From the NCBI GenBank assembly GCA_022559845.1, contig CM040117.1, forward strand, positions 78,219,731 through 78,283,730: DNA of 64,000 nt, in the 5' to 3' direction. This DNA comes from Amorphophallus konjac (taxonomy: Eukaryota > Streptophyta > Magnoliopsida > Alismatales > Araceae). Each line of letters begins with the position of its first letter. Within the stretch, counting starts at the first letter, position 1. A program made the translations under genes and the position numbers. Below, in pieces: positions 32,886-43,234 of this stretch. The notes beneath the pieces were generated by a model. The model saw only the letters and a list, made by a program, of their open reading frames with translations, did no database searches and was not told the origin of the DNA.

Positions 32886-34908
32886 AAGCAATAAATGAAA
32901 TCTGTTCAACAGTCCTTGCTCAGAATAAAGCAAAAGTTTCAAGAGGATATGTGAGGAGTGTATCACAGTAACAAGAAGTAGATTGAGGAAGAATGTCAAG
33001 GCAACATACAGAGCACAGGATCTTTCAGTAACAGTTCAGTAGAAAGAGTGAGCATTTTCAAGTAATGATCAGGAAACAAATGTGCAATATGATGGAGCAA
33101 TTAAGGATGTAACTGATCAGACGAAATTTTATTCCAGGTACCACTGTTATAAGTCCAATTAGGGATAGACTCTCCTATCATAAGGGGTTATGAATTAAAC
33201 TGTATGACAAAAATGGGTTTAAGCATGATGTATACCAAATTTGATAATTGTATACAATACTCATATCTGAAACTGAGTTTTAATAAAGGTGAACCAATTA
33301 TTCATATAGCATTCCAGTTCAATCCTCTTCCATCTTACTCAATTAATCTCAATGACTCCTTTAGGAGTTACACATTGTAGTATTGAGATTAAACACCTTT
33401 AATAGTATTTGAAGTTGACTTCGTTGGCAGAAATTTTATGATATCCATTTTTAGATTTTACTTTTGAACTTCACTTTATTTTTCTTGAGCAATCTTGGTT
33501 GATTAACACCTTTTTACATGAGGCAAAACACGTCTCAGGTGAAATAACCCAGTTACTCAGTGTGATAACTGCATTGGCTCTCGAACATGAGAACAGAGTT
33601 AGCAATTGGAGTGTCTTTTTACATGAAGAAACATCTTGATCAGAGGCCGGGATCCCCAGTTACTCAACACAACCATGTCATTGCTCTGTCAGATTTTTCA
33701 ATTATTTTTATACCAGAGATAACTGTGGCACTTCATGACTTAGGTTTACTCCATTTCTTTGAGGGAGGACCCAGCTTCTCAATGATCAAAGTCATTGCTC
33801 TGAATTTTGCTTTTCTATTTAGTCAACTTCAGGCAGATTTAATGTTTAAGAACAATACTATTAACATGTATCTCAACCAAAATAACCTTGATTTCAAATT
33901 TTTAGATTTCAGAAGGTTTTGTCCAGAGATTACATGAAACAGTTGGTTAAACTTGTGATTCAGATACTTTCGAGTCTTTCAAATTCAAATTCATGAATAC
34001 ATTAGACTTACACCAACGTAGATCAATCAGTTATTCTTAAACCTGTATAATAGGAGTTTCTTTTAAGATATTAGATTTATAACTGAGGTACACAGATTTA
34101 AGTCTCTTCAAAATCAATTCAAACAATATTTTGACAATAGCATTCAATAGCAGAGACAATAACAAGCATGTATAGAAAGTGAGAATTGAAACACATGCTT
34201 ATAGCAGATATGATCAATATGCATCAGATAGATTTTCAGAAAGCCAATAGCAGTGAGTTTACAAATACGCAGCAAGAAGCATACACTTGAGCAATGCAAT
34301 TCAGAAACTGATGACAGAGTCTGGAATTCAGTCAAACTAGATTGACAATAGTGACAGGGAAGAATTCAAGTGAGGCACTCCTTCAGCAAATTAGGAAGTA
34401 CTAGACAGAGATTCCAGATTAGAGGGAAGTGAGTGTTCAGTTTATGAAAGACTGATGAATTTAAAATGCTCTCCCTATCTAGATGTAATGAGTCATTTCT
34501 TGTTGGATTTTAAAAAAAATGAAATGCTATGTAATTTAATGCATGTATGCAAATGCATTGATTTTCTTGCAAGCATTACATGGACACATGTGGCATGAAT
34601 ACATTTAAGGGCTAGACAAAACTCCCCCTGACTATATGCATTGAATGAAGTTTCTAAATGCAACATATGAAATATCATTATGCAGGGAATTTGATAACTA
34701 TGTATCATGGCATGGATATGTAATGCATTCAGCAAACGAAATTATCATGATATGCAAGCATCTAGAGCACACAAATTCAGAAGATAGAATTTAAGCAGAG
34801 ATTTCGGGAACTGACCTGAAGAGTGCAATCATGGGGTTTTCATTCTTGAGTGCCTTGGTTTATTAACCCCCTTTATTCATTTCCAAGGCACACCTGCAAT
34901 ACAGCAAA
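32886..34908 (-). other. Element C 3' non-coding region
   Basis: About 2 kb of AT-rich sequence between the gag stop and the polypurine cluster. No frame shows a retroviral domain. One more polypurine-like tract is near 34621. It probably corresponds to the 3' region of SIRE-type elements, with pol deleted. Confidence 0.55.
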
Positions 34909-36900
34909 CTATTTTGTACAAGCAGGTATCCAAGTGGTCTTGGGTCCTGAAGTACCAGTGGCACCTTTGGATGGTGCTTTCCACATTTTCTGAGACTTCA
35001 GATCATCACTCATCATCAAGGAGCAATTATCCATACAATGACCTATCTGACCACAGTAATGGCATGATGCAGCAAATTTTAAATTCTTTTTATGCAAATT
35101 ACTGTTGTCATTAATTCTATGTATCTTTGCATGAAAAATTCTGTTAACAGAATTAAGATTCTGTTGACCGAAGCCAGCCTGTTTATTATAACATGTCAGC
35201 CGACAGGTTGCAGCCCTGTGGCCTAGCTTTTCACATTCAAAACATACAATGTGCTTGCTTCTATAACCAAACTTCTTTCTATCGAAAATGTTTTTATTAA
35301 CAGGGAAATTTACAAATCCAGAATTAGTTTTCTTTCCCTGAGCATGCCAGCAGAAGGCAGCAATGTGACCAAAATTCCCACAGCAATAACTTTGAATTTT
35401 CTTTTTCTGATCAATAGAAGGTTTCCTAGGAAGATGATTTCTAGGATACATTCTAACAGCATTTCTTTCATCATTTATCAATGTTACACAGTTATGCATA
35501 ATATGTCCAACCTTCCCACAATAGTGACATGTTACTACCTTTTTATTCGCATTCACTTGATTGACAGAATTAACATTCGCATGAGAGTGTGAATGTGTGT
35601 GTGAGCAGTGAGCAGCATGCACATATAAATCAGGGACATGTTTGGGCTTATTCATATTAACATTTTTCTTTGATTTTTGAAACTTTTTCTGATCTTTATC
35701 TGAATTTTCGACTTTCTTTGTAGTGAATTGAAAGATAGAAGAACTAGATGAGTTGGCATGTTCTGAGCTTTTCACAAAAATAGTTGATTTCCTCTTATCA
35801 TTGTCATTTTCATTCACAGGCACAAATCCAATCCCTTGTTTCTGAAAATTCACTTTAGAACCAAGCAGCTTATTCAAATTATCTTTTCCTTTAACGAATT
35901 TTGACAGAGAAGCTTTTATATCATCAATCTCAGTTTGCATTAACACAATGTCATCTTCACATGAAATTATTTGGTTATGCAAACCATCATTTAACCTTTT
36001 CAGAGTTTCATTTTCTTGCATCATCTTCTGATTATCATTAGCTTCTTTGTCATTCAAAATTGATTTACCTTTTTCAAAGTTCATTAGTCTTTCAGAAAGC
36101 ACAATGTTCAAAACCATCAGTTTCTTGTTTTGATCTTTCAAGTAACCATTTTCTTCAAACAATTTTTCTCCACTTTCTTCATCTTCAATTTTCTTTACCA
36201 ACAATAATTGGTTTTCTTCTTTCAGGGATTTGATTAATTCCTTTTGCAAATTATCATCATGATCTATATCATTAATCAAATCTCTGAGAATGGCACATTC
36301 ATTGCAAGAATTATTTTCACTAATGAGGTTGTTTCTAAGGTTCTCATTTTCAGATTTCAAATTGTTCAACTCATCTTTTTCTTTATTCATGTTAGATTTC
36401 AAGTTTTCATTCTCTGCCTTCAAACGAGTAACTTCATGAATCATTTCTTTTCTCATTTTTCTCTTTTCAGATTTGACTCTATCATATTTAATCAATAAAT
36501 GCTCATTCATGGCAACTAAATCATCATAACTGATATTCTCTATCCTAGAGTTTACCTGAGAGGATGAGTCCTCGGACTGATCTCTGGCCATGAAGCACAT
36601 TTCCTCATCTATGCACGATCTCTCCCATATCCGGTTGATGATTTCCGATGCGCTCCTGCACTCATCAACAAATGAAAAGCAATGAGAGTCTATTGCCCTT
36701 TTTGTTAGATCTAGGGCTTTTTGATTTTCTTCAGATTTCAACCTATCTGAGGACTTCCATTTGGATTTGTCCTCAGGAACTTCATATGGACTGTGAGCTA
36801 TGAGTATCCATAAATCAAGATTCATATGGATCACATAGTCTCTAAAATGACCGTACCAGCCATAGAAGTCTAAACCAGCGAATACAGGAATTTCAGCCAT
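34909..36900 (-). CDS. gag: Gag-like protein of element C (intact, 663 residues)
   Basis: Starts 158 bases after the LTR. Residues 1-85 hold the start of a Copia gag (FAGLDFYGWYGHFRDYV, then a jump to FSFVDECRSASEIINRIW), shortened against the usual capsid domain. Residues about 120-340 are a long charged, leucine-containing coiled coil (EVTRLKAENENLKSN, NNLKSENENLRNN). The C-terminal 250 residues carry four CCHC-type knuckles: CHYCGKVGHIMHNC; a second whose first cysteine is serine (SYCCGNFGH); CFECEKLGHRAATC; and CHYCGQIGHCMDNC. These bind nucleic acid in Gag proteins. The frame is open although the element has no pol, which suggests recent or continued use. Gag of element G has the same capsid, coiled-coil and knuckle plan. 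Confidence 0.82.
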   Translation of the reverse strand: MAEIPVFAGLDFYGWYGHFRDYVIHMNLDLWILIAHSPYEVPEDKSKWKSSDRLKSEENQKALDLTKRAIDSHCFSFVDECRSASEIINRIWERSCIDEEMCFMARDQSEDSSSQVNSRIENISYDDLVAMNEHLLIKYDRVKSEKRKMRKEMIHEVTRLKAENENLKSNMNKEKDELNNLKSENENLRNNLISENNSCNECAILRDLINDIDHDDNLQKELIKSLKEENQLLLVKKIEDEESGEKLFEENGYLKDQNKKLMVLNIVLSERLMNFEKGKSILNDKEANDNQKMMQENETLKRLNDGLHNQIISCEDDIVLMQTEIDDIKASLSKFVKGKDNLNKLLGSKVNFQKQGIGFVPVNENDNDKRKSTIFVKSSEHANSSSSSIFQFTTKKVENSDKDQKKFQKSKKNVNMNKPKHVPDLYVHAAHCSHTHSHSHANVNSVNQVNANKKVVTCHYCGKVGHIMHNCVTLINDERNAVRMYPRNHLPRKPSIDQKKKIQSYCCGNFGHIAAFCWHAQGKKTNSGFVNFPVNKNIFDRKKFGYRSKHIVCFECEKLGHRAATCRLTCYNKQAGFGQQNLNSVNRIFHAKIHRINDNSNLHKKNLKFAASCHYCGQIGHCMDNCSLMMSDDLKSQKMWKAPSKGATGTSGPKTTWIPACTK

Positions 36901-37058
36901 ACGTGCAAGATGAAACAGATCAGATCAAGAGCAATGCTAGTAGAGAGCTCAAAATAATGCAAGCGAACAGATCAACTTAGATCGCACCGAAGCCAATTAC
37001 GGATCGGATCTACAGGTCGTTGGACCCTCTGTGCAGACAACCTGGCTCTGACACCAAT
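36901..37058 (-). other. Element C leader with variant primer-binding site
   Basis: The primer site at 37043-37056 reads TGGTGTCAGAGCCA on the minus strand, two bases inside the LTR end. It differs from the TGGTATCAGAGC of the other elements by one base (A to G). Confidence 0.75.
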
Positions 37059-37971
37059 TGTTGGGATCGGTGCGATGGATTCAGAGGGGGGTGAATAAAT
37101 CTATCCTTAAAAATTACTCCCAATTAAAAACTCAGAACACTCAGAGATGTGAAATTAAAAATAGATTTAGTTCTACCGAAACTGAAATACAGCGATGTGT
37201 TCAATCAATTGGCTCACTTGACATATGAAGACAAATCGAGCCTAAGCATTCATCTAGCGGAAGCAAACAGTAAGCATTCAAACCACAGTGCATGAAGGAA
37301 TTTTTAGGTGGTTCAGTCCGCAGACCTACGTCCACCCCACACTCAAACCCGAGTGTGGCTTCCCGCTGACTCACAGCTTGAACGGCTGGGCCTCACAGCT
37401 TGCCTACAAACAGCTGAGCATCACAGCTTGCTGTCCGAGGTATCCACCTCCTCCGCTGAGCATCACAGCTTGCTGTCTGAGGTATGCACCTCGCCCGCTG
37501 AGCAACACAGCTTGCTGACCAGAGGAATCCTCCTCTGCAACGCTGAGCAATACAGCTTAGCTCTACTGACTAACAGCTTGAATAAAGGTTCAAAAGAAAA
37601 ATAAGGTATGGAAAGGACACAGCAATAGAAAGCTATAGACGATAAAACACAAGGTGGCTCTCAAAGAGCTGACTGGCCTGGATTTGATCCACGGTCCAAT
37701 AGAGACAAAGCTTCAGAAGACTCTCTTCTTCTTCTTCTAAACTCTTGATTTCTCTTTCTTCTTCTTCTTCTTCTTTACTGCTCACTCTTTCTTTTTTGAA
37801 CACTCTCCTCCTTTGCTCTTCTTCTGCTCTCTCTTTTCTTCTCTCTTCTTCTTCTTTCTTTCTCTTCTTTTGGATCATGTAGGCTCTCTCTCTATTTCTG
37901 CTCTTTCAGATAGGTTCCCCTACTTCAATCACTCTTTTTCACGATCCATGTTCTCTGGATGGAGAGACCCA

Positions 37972-37980
37972 CCTTTTATA
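37972..37980 (-). promoter_or_regulatory. TATA box, element C 5' LTR
   Basis: Minus-strand TATAAAAGG. This is the copy that would drive transcription of the gag gene at 34909-36900. The start site itself was not determined. Confidence 0.6.
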
Positions 37981-38221
37981 GCAGCAGCAGATAGATGGGC
38001 GTGTGTCTTCTACGAATTCCCACCCTAGCGCCTTGACCATGTGGCAGCATTTCAGCCTGCTGCAATACACGTGTCATGATCCTGGCACTTCCTCCATTCT
38101 TGGATCATGTGCCCTTCTCAAACTCCTCGAGCAGCAGTCCTGTTAGAACAGACTTGTTATCAGTGTGAATTAATCTGAAAGGAGAGAAAAGGATGCTTTG
38201 AGTAAGTTTGAGATTTGAACA

Positions 38222-38960
38222 AAGCATGTACAGACTTTATAGCGTGTAATGCATTATGCATATAATAAAGTATGCACATTTATAATGAATGCACGGGCAT
38301 GCCATCAACGAGTGTACAGACTTTGTGTGCAATGTGCAAGCGATGTACAGACTTGCTAAAATGATGCACAGGCATATCATCAACGAGTGTACAGACTTTG
38401 TGTGCAATGTGCAACCAATGTGTAGACTTGCTATGCCTAGAGTTTAAGCATTAATGCATAATGCACAAACTATGTGTGTGCATGTATGGACTTTGAGTGC
38501 ATGACACTGCCTTACGTATGTATGCAACATAATGTATAGACTTTGAATGCCGGGTGAAGAGTGTACAGACTTTGTCTTGAAAGATGTACAAATGCATATA
38601 GGAAAGTATGTACAATGACAATGAGTGCTCAGGCATGCCATCAAAGAATGTACAGACTTTGCTTGCATGCGACAAGACGATGTACAGACTTGCTAAAATG
38701 ACGCATGGACATAACAGCAAAGAATGTGCAGACTTTGAATATGCATGAAACAACCAAATGCACTGACTATGCTCATGAATGTATAGACTTAGTGTGCAGA
38801 CTTAGTGTATGTGCGAGACAAATTAATGCATAGACTATGTAAATGCATGAAGAGCACTGGCTGTATGGACTTGGTCGAATGAAGCAATGGATAGCTACTA
38901 AAGAATGTACAGACTTGAGTTGATGCAGTCTAGGAAAAACTCTGTACAGACTTTATAGCG
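38222..38960 (-). repeat. Array of AAGTCTGTACA-type motifs, element C 5' LTR
   Basis: At least a dozen copies of GTACAGACTT or close variants (complement AAGTCTGTAC) spaced irregularly at 20-80 bases, upstream of the TATA box on the minus strand. The same motif fills the LTRs of element G. Repeated short motifs in U3 often act as transcription-factor sites in plant Copia elements; that role here is inference. Confidence 0.7.
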
Positions 38961-39259
38961 TGCAGAGAAATGCTGCACCGATTTTCAGTGACAGGATCTC
39001 ATATGCAATGAGCGTGCTTCAGTGTATAGACATCATATGTAGTGAATCATGCATCGACTATATGGCGTGCAACTGATGAATGCACCGATGCAAGCTACAC
39101 TTGTTATGCAATGCTATAAATATGCACACTCAATCAGTCAATCTTTCATACTCATAGTGCTTGCTGACATCAAACTCATTCATACTCATAGTGCTTGCTG
39201 ACATCAAACTCATTCATACTCATAGTGCTTGCTGACATCAAAACCACAGGGGCACAACA

Positions 39260-39264
39260 CCCAT
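39260..39264. repeat. Target-site duplication CCCAT, right copy (element C)
   Basis: Second copy of the CCCAT duplication. Together with 9743-9747 it fixes the ends of element C around 29.5 kb of nested DNA. Confidence 0.92.
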
Positions 39265-39709
39265 CTTGGGTATTGATGTAGCTGGGACCCAGGGTTGAAC
39301 TCCCGTCGTGGGTGTTGCTGGAGCTGAGACCCAGGGCTAGACGCCCGTCTTGGGTATTGCTGGAGCTGAGACCAAGGGCTAGGCGCCCGTGTTGGGTGTT
39401 GCTGGAATTGAGACCCAGGGCTAGACGCCCGTGTTGGGTGTTGCTGGAACTGAGACCCAAGGCTAGACGCCCATCTTGGGTGTTACTGGAACTGAGACCC
39501 AGGGCTAGACGCCCATCTTGGGTGTTGAGGTGGCCTTGTCCTGAAGGGGAAACCCTTTGCTGGGAGTTGGCATTGCTGGATCGTAGGGGTAAAGACCCCG
39601 TCGTAGAGCTGGGAGGCCAGGGGGCCCAATGTGGAGAGTCCGCATCGGGGATCGACCTTGATGAGACCCGGGGTCGTCTACCCGAGCCAGATGCTGGGGA
39701 GCCTCAAAC
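39265..39709. repeat. 42-bp minisatellite, part 2 (region H)
   Basis: Six clear copies in register at 39269, 39310, 39352, 39394, 39436 and 39478, then diverged copies to 39709 where element F is inserted. The unit begins GGGTGTTGCTGGAGCTGAGA. Open frames on both strands here follow from the 42-base period. Confidence 0.88.
39705..39709. repeat. Target-site duplication CAAAC, left copy (element F)
   Basis: CAAAC precedes the LTR at 39710 and recurs at 47074-47078 after the other LTR. Confidence 0.92.
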
Positions 39710-41946
39710 TGATGAGGGCATCCCTTGCCCCTCCACATTTTCTCCGGACTCGGATTGTTCGTCGGCAAGCGCCATTATGTTAGTCATGTATTTTTGAGTC
39801 TAGTCATGTAATCTTCACATTTTCTTTGAGTCAATATCATGTAATTTTCCCTTTATTTGAGTCATGTACCTAGGTTGTTGAGTCATTTTTCTAAGTATTG
39901 AGTCATTATGTTGGTTTGATAGGTTAATGGGCCCAATTCATTGGGCTAGGCCCAGGGGCGCCCCTCCTTTAGATTGTTTGGTCATTAGTTAGTTTGTCAG
40001 GGTCAGTTTGGTCTTAGGAAAAGTGTGGAGTCTATAAATAGCCCCACCCCTCTCTCATTTGTAACAACTTATGCATGAATATTGAATTCCAGAAAAAAAA
40101 ACTCCAAATCCCTCTAGATTTCTCTCTCAATATCTCTCTCTCTCTCTCTCTTTATCTCTCTCTCTCTCCCTCCACCCAATTTTCGGAATTTTCTCTCTCC
40201 TCCCCATTCACCCCTCATTAAGACCTCTCCCCTTCCCCATACACCCATTTAACTCTCCCCCAACCCAAGGTGGCATCCTCCAATCCACACCCCACCTCCC
40301 AACCCCCAACTACCCAACACCACTTCCTAAGCACCCCTTCCTCTCCCCAAGGTTGAAGGGGCTCTTCCCTAAGCCCAAATTCAAATTTCCCTCTCCCTAG
40401 GGCAGTGCCCTTCCATCTCCCCACCTCCCAAACCACCCAAAGTCGCAGCCCCCCTTCCCCATACCAGCCAAGTTCACCCTCCACCTCTTACTCTCTTGGC
40501 CATCCCCTTCCCCACCCCCCTCATCTTCTTCTCATTCAGCCTCTGTTTCAGGCAGCAGAGTTGCAGCGACTTGCAGAGGTATCCACGACCGTCTCTCAAA
40601 GATTTAGGTGGCAAGGCCTACATCTCTGGAAAGGTCGTCCAGAGATCTTTCAAGGCGAGGTGGTTTCGTCGACATCCAAGGTCGGAGCCATCCGCAGGAG
40701 CCGATCTCCCTCGACTGCGCAGAAGACCCCAGGCAGAGAACCAGAGCAAGAGTGGAAGCTCCGCCACGGTGAACCTTTTGGGATTCAGCTCAAGTGCTCT
40801 TCATCAAAATTCTTCCCTATCAAGTCCTCTTTCATCCTCAAGAAGCAGAGCTGCATTTGGACATCGGCATCTAAAGTTACGAATTTTCTACTCCAAGTGT
40901 GTCAGGTCAGTTTACAGGAGCCAGAACCGACACCCCTCTACTCATCTGACCGCCCCGGTCTTCTTAGACATCTGCTGACCCCGCCGTTGGTGCCGACAGA
41001 AATAAGACTCGATCACGGTTCCAACGGTTCAGGTCTCGTCTCAATCAGATCTTGGTAGTGATCGTGGCACCCTCTGCAACCAGCCACATTGTTCTGCACC
41101 AGACAGAGGCAGAACCAATCAGTCTGGTTCCAGACTCTGCCCCGGCCAGCAACGACTGTACCAAGCTCAGCAAAAATTTAGAGACCATCCTTGGTCCGTT
41201 GGCAAGCTTTTGGCACAAGTCTCATCAAGTTCTGAGCTCTGTGGAATTTGTGGCGGCATCATCACCGCACCCCTGTCCAGCCATTCTGAAGATTGGCAGA
41301 ACCAGCATCAATCCGAACGTCGAGTTTTCTTCATAATTCCCCACCCCGCTTGGCCGGCTGAAGGCCCCTCCCTGCGTGGAGGTAGTTTTGGCTATAATTC
41401 ACATAATCCCCACCCTGAGATCCCCCCCCCCTTTCATGGGGTGTAGTTCATGTCATTATTAAGTCACAGGTTTGAAGCTTCAATCGACGCGGCGTGCGGG
41501 TGCATACCCTCGCCTCCCCACTAGCCCCCGTCTCCGGCCGGAGTCGGCGTCTTCACGCCGGCTAGGTGAGCCTCGGACCCTCTCTTAACTGGTTTAATCA
41601 CTTGCTTAGCTTAGTATTATTGCTATTGCTTCGTCAGACGGAGAGTGAGAGTTCGGCCCAAATTGCTAGTACCGTGAGCAACCACCGCGGGCAAGTTGAG
41701 AGTGAATCCACTTAACCCACACCCTTGGTGTGTTGGCCGCCCATGATTTGGGCATCCTAGGCCCATTTTGGGTTCTTCCCAAGCTAGCCCACCATTGGAG
41801 CCTAAAGGTCCCGCCTCGGACCCTCTCCAACATCGCCTAGTCGCCATCGGGTACTAGTGTGCGCCATACGGGTGAGCTCGCTAGTGTGAGTCCGCTGCTC
41901 AAACTTGAATGCTTGCAAACTAGGTCCATAGGTCGGTTTTACATCA
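39710..41946 (+). repeat. Element F 5' LTR
   Basis: 2237 bp. TATA box TATAAATA at 40033-40040 in the context GGAGTCTATAAATAGCCCC, then CT microsatellite at about 40124-40170. A 217-codon frame at 40405-41058 is open in both LTRs but is not accepted as a gene (see rejected items). Confidence 0.93.
40033..40040 (+). promoter_or_regulatory. TATA box, element F 5' LTR
   Basis: TATAAATAG in a GC-rich surround, a strong match to plant core promoters. Transcription would be expected to begin some 30 bases downstream, near ATTTGTAACAACTT. Confidence 0.7.
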
Positions 41947-41998
41947 AGTGGTATCAGAGCAAGTTCACAACTTGTCTCTATCAAGTTGGTCCTAGGGC
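41947..41998 (+). other. Element F primer-binding site and leader
   Basis: TGGTATCAGAGC at 41949-41960, two bases inside the LTR. The leader is only about 50 bases to the ATG at 41999. Confidence 0.85.
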
Positions 41999-43105
41999 AT
42001 GTCTATGCATTTAGAGTCTTCAAGTGCATCATTCTTGTCCCCTAGTATGGCCACCTCATATCGACCTTACCAATCGGCCCACTCCATAAGTTCAAGCCAC
42101 CAAGAGATGCCTACCACTAACACCCATAACTTCCCTGGCCATGTCAACTACTTCATGAAAGCCTTGACCTATGCCAATGAGCGGCTTGATAACATATCGG
42201 GCCGACTCAACCAACTTGGAGAAAATAGGCCCGCCCCAAGGATGGACGATAGGATGGTCCCTTTCCCACTTCCCACCTTTAATGGAACCTCTCCTAGAGA
42301 ATATTTAGATTGGAAAGCTACAATGGACCAATACTTCACTTGGTATCCTATGTCCGAGGATGAAAAGGCATGGGTTGCCAAGATGTAACTTACCAAACGG
42401 GCAGAAACTTATTGGATGCAAATTGTCGGGCTAAAGGTACTTAGAAGGGAAACTCTCATCACCACTTGGAAGGACATGAAGGAGCAACTTAGGGCAAAAT
42501 ATATGTCCCCTTCCTACCCGGGTTACCAAAGCCCAAGGAGCACTCCCACTCCCTCAACCCCACCCGTCCAAAACCTCACCCCTAAAACCCAAGTATCTAA
42601 GGCCTCCACCTCCTCACCCAACCCCATAAGGTCCCCCACACCCCAACCAAAACCCCCTCCCCTAACCTACACTAGTTAAGCCCCTTTAACCCCCACCTCC
42701 ACCCCAAACGATCCCAAGGGCAAGAGACCCTTAACCGGCCCGATTCCCTCCATAAGGACCACCACTCATCCAACTTTCACCACTCAAACCCAAGTGGACT
42801 CCATGACCACCCCTCCACCTAGGCCCATAATGGCCATCACCCCCCAACCCAAAACCCCTCACCCAACTCACCTCCCACTTCCTACACCAATCTTTCCCCA
42901 ACCTAGGCCTCCTCTACTTCCCCTTCCTATCCCAACCCAAGTCCATGCTTGTTCACCACCCCGGGTGTGTCATACGCTAGCTATCACCAAACCACCCACC
43001 ATAGATCCCCCTACTCCATTAGCAATAGAAGTTGCTACCCACACACCTACCCAAGTGGAGAAGGATGCCCATCCGAATCCACCTCCCAACATAGAGGAAA
43101 TCTAA
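41999..43105 (+). pseudogene. gag: Gag start and proline-rich linker of element F
   Basis: From the ATG at 41999 one frame carries a Gypsy gag core: FNGTSPREYLDWKATMDQYF, then TYWMQIVG, then TTWKDMKEQLRAKYM. It matches gag of element B. TAA stops interrupt the frame at 42386-42388, 42677-42679 and 43103-43105, yet the frame is otherwise unshifted. After about residue 170 the protein is very rich in proline and threonine, and no zinc knuckle is found. The frame runs on in phase into the unknown ORF at 43235, so the original product was probably one protein of about 870 residues. Confidence 0.7.
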
Positions 43106-43234
43106 AGGCCAAACAACTCACACACCTCTAGCCTAGCTCCTCTAGAGACACCCAACCTCACCATAGATAAGTCCATACTCCAATGGCTCAAGAAAGGTCT
43201 CACCATTCCTAGTTCACAACCATGCCACCTACCC

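Larger units (their letters stand above)
9748..39259 (-). mobile_element. Element C: gag-only Copia/SIRE-like element, split by D and E
   Basis: LTRs of about 2.2 kb (minus strand TGTTGTGCCCC to CGATCCCAACA) flank a 4.45 kb internal region (32606-37058). One LTR is interrupted by element D. The internal region has a modified Met-tRNA primer site, an intact 663-codon gag-like gene and 2.3 kb without coding capacity that includes several polypurine-like tracts. No protease, integrase or RT is visible, so it is non-autonomous. LTR motifs and gag architecture resemble element G, a likely helper type. Confidence 0.9.
37059..39259 (-). repeat. Element C 5' LTR
   Basis: 2201 bp and uninterrupted. 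On the minus strand it starts TGTTGTGCCCC, next to the CCCAT duplication, and ends CCCAACA two bases before the primer site. Carries a TATA box, CTT microsatellite and many ACAGACTT motifs. Confidence 0.93.

Noticed and set aside
33587..33937. A 116-codon plus-strand frame in the 3' region of element C, considered as an envelope-like gene.
   Set aside because: It is on the wrong strand for the element and lacks a signal peptide, membrane segment or similarity that I can recognise.
39176..39797. Repetitive frames on both strands across the 42-bp array, for example repeated LLELRPRARRP.
   Set aside because: A 42-base period keeps any frame open. There is no start context, domain or conservation, and both strands are open alike.
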